From: Paracoccaceae bacterium
GTDB taxonomy: Bacteria; Pseudomonadota; Alphaproteobacteria; Rhodobacterales; Rhodobacteraceae
Assembly: GCA_022823605.1 (NCBI GenBank)
Contig: JAJEHS010000004.1
Location: forward strand, 149,190-213,189
Reading direction: 5' to 3'
DNA length: 64,000 nucleotides
Shown: positions 59,690-64,000 of the stretch, one piece after another
Layout: the number at the start of each line of letters is the position of its first letter
Numbering within the stretch: position 1 is the first letter of the stretch
Notes under the pieces: model-generated
Seen by the model: only the letters and a program-made list of their open reading frames with translations
The model's database searches: none
Told to the model about the DNA's origin: nothing
Translations under genes and position numbers: made by a program

Positions 59690-60549
59690 CTGGCCAACCC
59701 CATTCTATTGAGAGTATGTTTTTGTATCAAGCCGATCAAGCCGACCAGTATGGCAGCCAAAATTGCCGACCCAATCAGGGCCGACCAAATCTGTACAGTC
59801 TGACCATAATAACTTCCGGTCAGTAATCTTGCTCCCAAGCCTGCTACGGCACCCGTCGGCAGTTCTCCAACTATCGCTCCAACCAAGGATGCCGCAACCC
59901 CGATCTTCAGGGATGTAAACAAATAGGGCATGGAAATTGGCACCCGTAATTTCCAAAATAGTTGGCTTTTTTTGGCAGCATATGTTTTCAGCAAATCCAT
60001 TTGAGTTGGATCAGGACAACGAAATCCTGCAACCATACCTACTGAAACCGGAAAGAAACTCAGATAAGCAGAGATGATTGCCTTGGGCACTAGACCGGAT
60101 AATCCTATCGAATACAAGACCACAATGATCATGGGTGCCAAAGCAAGTATGGGAACAGTTTGGCTGGCAATTATCCAGGGCATGACACCATAATCCATTG
60201 CCTTGTTATGGACAATCCCAATGGCCAGCATTACCCCTAGTCCGGTTCCGATTACAAAACCGAGGAGTGTTGCGGAAAGGGTTATCCATCCATGATAAAC
60301 CAGACTTCTCTTGGAGGTTATCTTCTTGTTTACGGTGGTATCCCAGAGTTCGATGATAACTTGATGAGGTGCAGGTAACAAAGGTCTTTGCTGAACCATG
60401 GTATCCTTGAGGATTTCCGAAAAGGTAACTTCAACCCCTGCCCTGTTGGCCTGATCCTTGGTCCAAGTGGAATTGAGAACAACCGAAAACCCATACCATA
60501 GAATTACAATAACTATGGAAACCGTGGTTATTGGCAGAATGGATTTCAT
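59686..60549 (-). CDS. ABC transporter permease, SsuC/NMT1-type (first permease)
   Basis: A 287-residue permease. A long segment after the first helix, containing a stretch of non-membrane sequence with QRPLLPAPHQVIIELW, precedes the other helices; the EAA coupling motif is in FWKLRVPISMPYLFTSLKIG. ATG at 60549 gives a clean first membrane helix (ILPITTVSIVIVILWYG); GTG at 60579, directly after the ATPase stop, is the alternative. It forms a heterodimer with the permease encoded at 58850-59689. Confidence 0.88.
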   Translation of the reverse strand: MKSILPITTVSIVIVILWYGFSVVLNSTWTKDQANRAGVEVTFSEILKDTMVQQRPLLPAPHQVIIELWDTTVNKKITSKRSLVYHGWITLSATLLGFVIGTGLGVMLAIGIVHNKAMDYGVMPWIIASQTVPILALAPMIIVVLYSIGLSGLVPKAIISAYLSFFPVSVGMVAGFRCPDPTQMDLLKTYAAKKSQLFWKLRVPISMPYLFTSLKIGVAASLVGAIVGELPTGAVAGLGARLLTGSYYGQTVQIWSALIGSAILAAILVGLIGLIQKHTLNRMGLAR

Positions 60550-60579
60550 TGTCTCAGCCCGGCAGTTTTGCCAATCCAC

Positions 60580-61380
60580 TCATTCATAGGAATGACTCAT
60601 GCGCAAGTCCATGCGAACCCTTTGTGCTATTTCTATGAATTCAGGACTGTCCCTTATATCCAGCGGCCGTTCCCTCGGAAGCGAACTTTCAATGACTTCA
60701 ACCACCTTCCCCGGGCGATTGCTCATTACCACAATCCTGGTTGAAAGGTATACGGCCTCGGGTATCGAATGCGTTACAAAACAAATGGTTTTACCGGTAC
60801 TTTTCCATAGTTCAAGCAGTTGTTCATTCAAATGGTCCCTGACTATTTCATCAAGGGCGCCAAAAGGTTCATCCATCAGGAGAATGTCTGCATCAAAGGA
60901 TAAGGCCCGGGCTATGGAGGCCCGCTGCTGCATGCCACCTGACAGTTGCCACGGAAACTTGTTTTCAAATCCGGACAGGTGAACCAAATCCAATACCTTC
61001 TTGACCCTTTCATTCATTTCTGTCTTGCTGAACCCCATTATTTCAAGTGGCAGCTTGACGTTTCCCGCAATCGTACGCCATGGATAGAGGCTGGCTGCTT
61101 GAAATACATAGCCATAAGCTCTTTGCAACCGCGCCTCCTCGGGTGTCATACCGTTAACCGTAATGTCACCTGCCGTGGGTTTATCAAGTGAGGCTATGAT
61201 CCGCAAGAGCGTGGTCTTGCCACAACCTGATGGGCCAATCAGGGACACAAAATCCCCCTGTTCGATATCAATATTGACATCCTTCAAAGCTTCAACGGGG
61301 CTATCCTTGGTTTGAAAAACCAAACCCAGTTTACGGGCCTTAATTACAGGTTCGGTATCCATCACAACAGTGCTATTCAT
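60580..61380 (-). CDS. ABC transporter ATPase, SsuB/NMT1-type
   Basis: A 266-residue ATP-binding subunit: Walker A LIGPSGCGKTTLL (about 43-55), Q-loop YVFQAASLYPWRTI, signature LSGGMQQRASIARAL, Walker B ILLMDEPFGALDE and the switch His in FVTHSIPEAVYLS. The nitrate/sulfonate/pyrimidine subclass is inferred from these patterns. It follows hydA by 32 bases and precedes the two permeases, so it powers their import. Confidence 0.92.
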   Translation of the reverse strand: MNSTVVMDTEPVIKARKLGLVFQTKDSPVEALKDVNIDIEQGDFVSLIGPSGCGKTTLLRIIASLDKPTAGDITVNGMTPEEARLQRAYGYVFQAASLYPWRTIAGNVKLPLEIMGFSKTEMNERVKKVLDLVHLSGFENKFPWQLSGGMQQRASIARALSFDADILLMDEPFGALDEIVRDHLNEQLLELWKSTGKTICFVTHSIPEAVYLSTRIVVMSNRPGKVVEVIESSLPRERPLDIRDSPEFIEIAQRVRMDLRMSHSYE

Positions 61381-61412
61381 ATTGGCCGTTTAATTCTAAT
61401 AATCGCAACAAA

Positions 61413-62873
61413 CTAAATGCCGGCCGGAATATTCAGTGGATCCCTGTCTATTTTCCTTGGAGTGTTCAATTCCTTCCACTTTGAAACAGCAGCATGGGGA
61501 GCGGGAAATGGCGGTCGTGGTACAAATCTGCCCCTGCCTGGTTGGGGCTGTGAATTTTGCCCCCAAGACCATATGACTTCTCCTCTGGACAGTGTATGGC
61601 GAGGTTGGGCATTGACCTTGAATCCTTCAAACACGTTGTAATCCAGAACGGATTTATGGGTGGTTGAGGTTATCGTTTTTGAAATTTTCGGATCCCAAAC
61701 CACGATATCCGCATCGGCCCCCGGTACCAATGCCCCCTTCCTGGGATAGATATTCAGGATTTTGGCGATATTGGTGGAGGTAACAGCTACAAACTCGTTT
61801 GGTGTCAAGCGTCCCTTTTCAACACCTTCGGTCCACAGGACTCCCAATCTTTCTTCCAAACCGCCAGTACCATTGGGAATCAGGGTGAAATTGTCCCGTC
61901 CCATATGCTTTTGCTCGGTCGTGAATGCTGCGTGATCCGTGGCAACCACCTGTAAGGAACCAGCTGCAAGTCCGTTCCAGAGTCCATCCTGATGTTCCTT
62001 GTTTCTGAATGGCGGGGACATGACACGGCGGGCGGCATGCTCCCAATCCTTGGAAAAATACTCGCTTTCATCCAAGGTAAGAAACTGGATAAGTGGTTCG
62101 CCATAAACACGCATTCCCTTTTGCCTTGCTCTCCTGATGGCTTCATGTGCCTGCTCGCAGGATACATGTACGATATAGAGTGGTACCGAGGCGGCATCGG
62201 CAATCATGATTGCCCGATTGGCTGCTTCACCTTCCACCTCTGGTGGTCGTGAATAGGCGTGACCTTCCGGTCCGGTAATACCCTGTTTCAGATACTTTGC
62301 CTGAAGCTCGGCAACAATATCACCGTTTTCCGCATGAACCATTGGTAACGCCCCAAGTTCACGGCACCGATTGAACGAGGCATACATTTCATCATCCTCA
62401 ATCATCAGGGCTCCCTTATAGGCCATGAAGTGCTTGAAGGAATTGACACCCATCTCGACGGCATTGCCCATTTCGTTGAATATGCTTTCATTCCAACCGG
62501 TAATGGCCATGTGATAGCCGATATCGGAGCAAATCTGCGGTTGTGACTTGCGATGCCATTCGTTGATGGCGTTCTTGATTGAACCATCCTCACCAGGCAG
62601 ACAAAAATCGATAAGCATGGTGGTTCCACCAACCGCTGCGGCCCAGGTTCCCGATTCAAATGTCTCGGCCGCGGTCGTTCCCATAAAGGGCATTTCGAGA
62701 TGGGTATGGGGGTCAATACCACCAGGTATTACGTAGGCATCCTCGGCATCAACATACTCATCACCCTTCAAATCATCGCCAATCTCCTTGATGGTTTCAC
62801 CCTCAACAAGTACATCCGCCTTGAAGGTACGGTCCGCCGTAATGATTGTTCCACCCTTGATTACTCTAGACAT
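61413..62873 (-). CDS. hydA: Dihydropyrimidinase
   Basis: Opens dihydrouracil or dihydrothymine to N-carbamoyl-beta-amino acids, step two of reductive pyrimidine degradation. The 486-residue protein has the metal site GGIDPHTHLEMPF (His56, His58), the carbamylated lysine in KHFMAYKGALM (Lys153), later His ligands (PMVHAENGD, YIVHVSCEQ) and the Asp in VATDHAAFT. It is 31 bases after the N-carbamoyl amidohydrolase gene, matching the following step. D-hydantoinase activity is possible but the pathway context favours pyrimidines. Confidence 0.93.
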   Translation of the reverse strand: MSRVIKGGTIITADRTFKADVLVEGETIKEIGDDLKGDEYVDAEDAYVIPGGIDPHTHLEMPFMGTTAAETFESGTWAAAVGGTTMLIDFCLPGEDGSIKNAINEWHRKSQPQICSDIGYHMAITGWNESIFNEMGNAVEMGVNSFKHFMAYKGALMIEDDEMYASFNRCRELGALPMVHAENGDIVAELQAKYLKQGITGPEGHAYSRPPEVEGEAANRAIMIADAASVPLYIVHVSCEQAHEAIRRARQKGMRVYGEPLIQFLTLDESEYFSKDWEHAARRVMSPPFRNKEHQDGLWNGLAAGSLQVVATDHAAFTTEQKHMGRDNFTLIPNGTGGLEERLGVLWTEGVEKGRLTPNEFVAVTSTNIAKILNIYPRKGALVPGADADIVVWDPKISKTITSTTHKSVLDYNVFEGFKVNAQPRHTLSRGEVIWSWGQNSQPQPGRGRFVPRPPFPAPHAAVSKWKELNTPRKIDRDPLNIPAGI

Positions 62874-62904
62874 ACAAATACCCCTGAAATCTAACTGAAT
62901 ATTA

Positions 62905-64000
62905 TCAATTTACCACAATAGCTGTATCAACTACAGCATGAAACAGAACATTGGTTCCCTTTGCCGCCCACTCAACGGAAATTTCCTCGGCCTCGTTGTG
63001 GGACAGACCATCGACACAGGGACACATGATCATGGCCGTGGGTGCCACCCTGTTGATCCAGCAGGCATCGTGTCCTGCTCCCGAAATTATGTTGCGATGG
63101 GAATAACCCAACCGTTCGGCAGCTTTCCTGACTGCTGAGACACAATTCTCATCGAATTTGACCGGATCAAATCCGCCGACTTTTTCGAAGGCGATTTCCA
63201 GATCCATTTTTTTGCAAATCTCTTCACCCCCATTGCGAAGCCTATTTTCCATGTCCCTGATTACGGCAAGCTCGGGTGATCTGAAGTCTACGGTAAAGAC
63301 GACCTTTCCCGGTATCACATTGCGACTATTGGGAAATACCTCGATATGTCCGGCAGCTCCCACTGCATCCGGCTTGTGACTCCAGGCGATTTCATCTACC
63401 AGCTCCAATACCCTGGCCATCCCCAACCCGGCATTTCTTCTCATTGGCATGGGAGTTGAGCCTGTATGGCTGTCCTTGCCGGTAATGGTGACCTGCGTCC
63501 ATGACAATCCCTGACCATGGGTAACGACACCTATATCCTTGTTTTCTGCCTCCAGGATGGGCCCCTGCTCAATATGCAGTTCAAAAAAAGCATGCATTTT
63601 TCTGTTGCCAACCACCTCATCACCCTGCCAGCCAATCCTGACCAGTTCATCACCGAATTTCTTGCCTTCAATGTCTTCCCTGTCGTAGGCCCATTGTTCA
63701 TCATGCATTCCCGCAAAGACACCGGAAGCAAGCATTGGGGGTGCGAAACGGGTTCCCTCTTCGTTGGTCCAGTTGGTAACCACTATCGGATGCTTTGTCC
63801 TGATGTTCAGATCATTCAGTGAACGGATAATCTCCAGCGCTCCCAAAACTCCCAGTACACCATCATATTTACCGCCCGTAGGCTGGGTATCGAGATGTGA
63901 ACCAACATATACCGGAAGGGCTTCAGGATCTTCACCCTTTCTGGTCGCAAACATCGTACCCATGCGATCGATACCGAGAGTCATCCCTGCCTGTTCGCAC
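62905..64000 (-). CDS. N-carbamoyl amino acid amidohydrolase (beta-ureidopropionase-like, M20), 5' end cut off
   Basis: Releases ammonia and CO2 from N-carbamoyl-beta-alanine or a related amide. The frame remains open to the window edge (residues CEQAG precede MTLGIDRMG), so the N-terminus is missing by roughly 40-60 residues. The M20 bimetal site is visible in YVGSHLDTQPTGGKYDGVLG, in the acidic NEEGTRFAP and in FELHIEQGPILE; substrate residues lie in FPNSRNVIPG and LSHNEAEE. Allantoate amidohydrolase or hydantoinase partners look similar; adjacency to dihydropyrimidinase favours the pyrimidine pathway. Confidence 0.9.
   Translation of the reverse strand, partial: CEQAGMTLGIDRMGTMFATRKGEDPEALPVYVGSHLDTQPTGGKYDGVLGVLGALEIIRSLNDLNIRTKHPIVVTNWTNEEGTRFAPPMLASGVFAGMHDEQWAYDREDIEGKKFGDELVRIGWQGDEVVGNRKMHAFFELHIEQGPILEAENKDIGVVTHGQGLSWTQVTITGKDSHTGSTPMPMRRNAGLGMARVLELVDEIAWSHKPDAVGAAGHIEVFPNSRNVIPGKVVFTVDFRSPELAVIRDMENRLRNGGEEICKKMDLEIAFEKVGGFDPVKFDENCVSAVRKAAERLGYSHRNIISGAGHDACWINRVAPTAMIMCPCVDGLSHNEAEEISVEWAAKGTNVLFHAVVDTAIVVN

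Overview
The window reads as a chromosomal segment of a free-living marine alphaproteobacterium. The evidence is a DMSP-demethylation operon, TAXI-TRAP and other solute-binding-protein uptake genes, ornithine-lipid genes, a System I cytochrome c maturation set (ccmE, ccmF, ccmH) with a COX15/CtaA-type heme A synthase, and gene neighbourhoods common in Alphaproteobacteria (uvrA / ssb / gyrA; thioesterase-rplM-rpsI-argC). The DNA is moderately AT-rich by eye. No species can be assigned. Genes are dense and most intergenic gaps are short. No CRISPR array, rRNA, integrase or intact insertion sequence was seen.

Region 1-4.7 kb, minus strand: tRNA-Val(TAC), tRNA-Asp(GTC), then a tight run DUF2182 membrane protein - DUF1326 protein - dmdA (DMSP demethylase) - acuI (acryloyl-CoA reductase) - glcB (malate synthase G, cut by the window edge). 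This is the most interesting block: it joins both branches of DMSP breakdown to a C2-assimilation enzyme and to two uncharacterised proteins. Region 4.8-17.6 kb: lon and tgt (minus); sufT, a sufA-like gene and tpiA (plus); then a MUG-family glycosylase, a TAXI-TRAP transporter, lpdA and a DUF924 / esterase / AlkA-like glycosylase run (minus). Region 17.7-26 kb: an MFS transporter (plus), then cimA, cysS, a phage-type small protein and uvrA (minus).

Region 26-28.5 kb is an accessory insert between uvrA and ssb: a self-inhibited class III Fic AMP-transferase, a methyltransferase and a small membrane protein. Region 28.4-41 kb: ssb, gyrA, gluQ and an IscU-like scaffold (plus), ligA and a lone family-5 binding protein (minus), then mnmA, an M20 dipeptidase and an SRPBCC protein (plus). 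Region 41.1-43.2 kb is a second accessory patch: two diverged direct repeats exactly 1,329 bp apart flanking a methyltransferase gene, with a possible gene remnant.

Region 43.2-51.1 kb, minus strand: thioesterase, rplM, rpsI, two tiny coupled membrane ORFs, murI (apparently with an ATT start codon), argC, ccmE, ccmF, ccmH and a PaaG-like isomerase. Region 51.3-55.6 kb: enoyl-CoA hydratase (plus), then M32 carboxypeptidase, ctaA and trmJ (minus). Region 55.8-58.8 kb, plus strand: gmk, a gamma-carbonic anhydrase, a DUF3553 protein, then olsB and olsA for ornithine lipid. Region 58.8-64 kb, minus strand: a reductive pyrimidine catabolism operon (N-carbamoyl amidohydrolase, dihydropyrimidinase) with an SsuABC-type ABC transporter that lacks its binding protein within the window.

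These genes fit a heterotroph that takes up and degrades small organic compounds (DMSP, pyrimidines, carboxylates, peptides), respires aerobically and can make a phosphorus-free membrane lipid.
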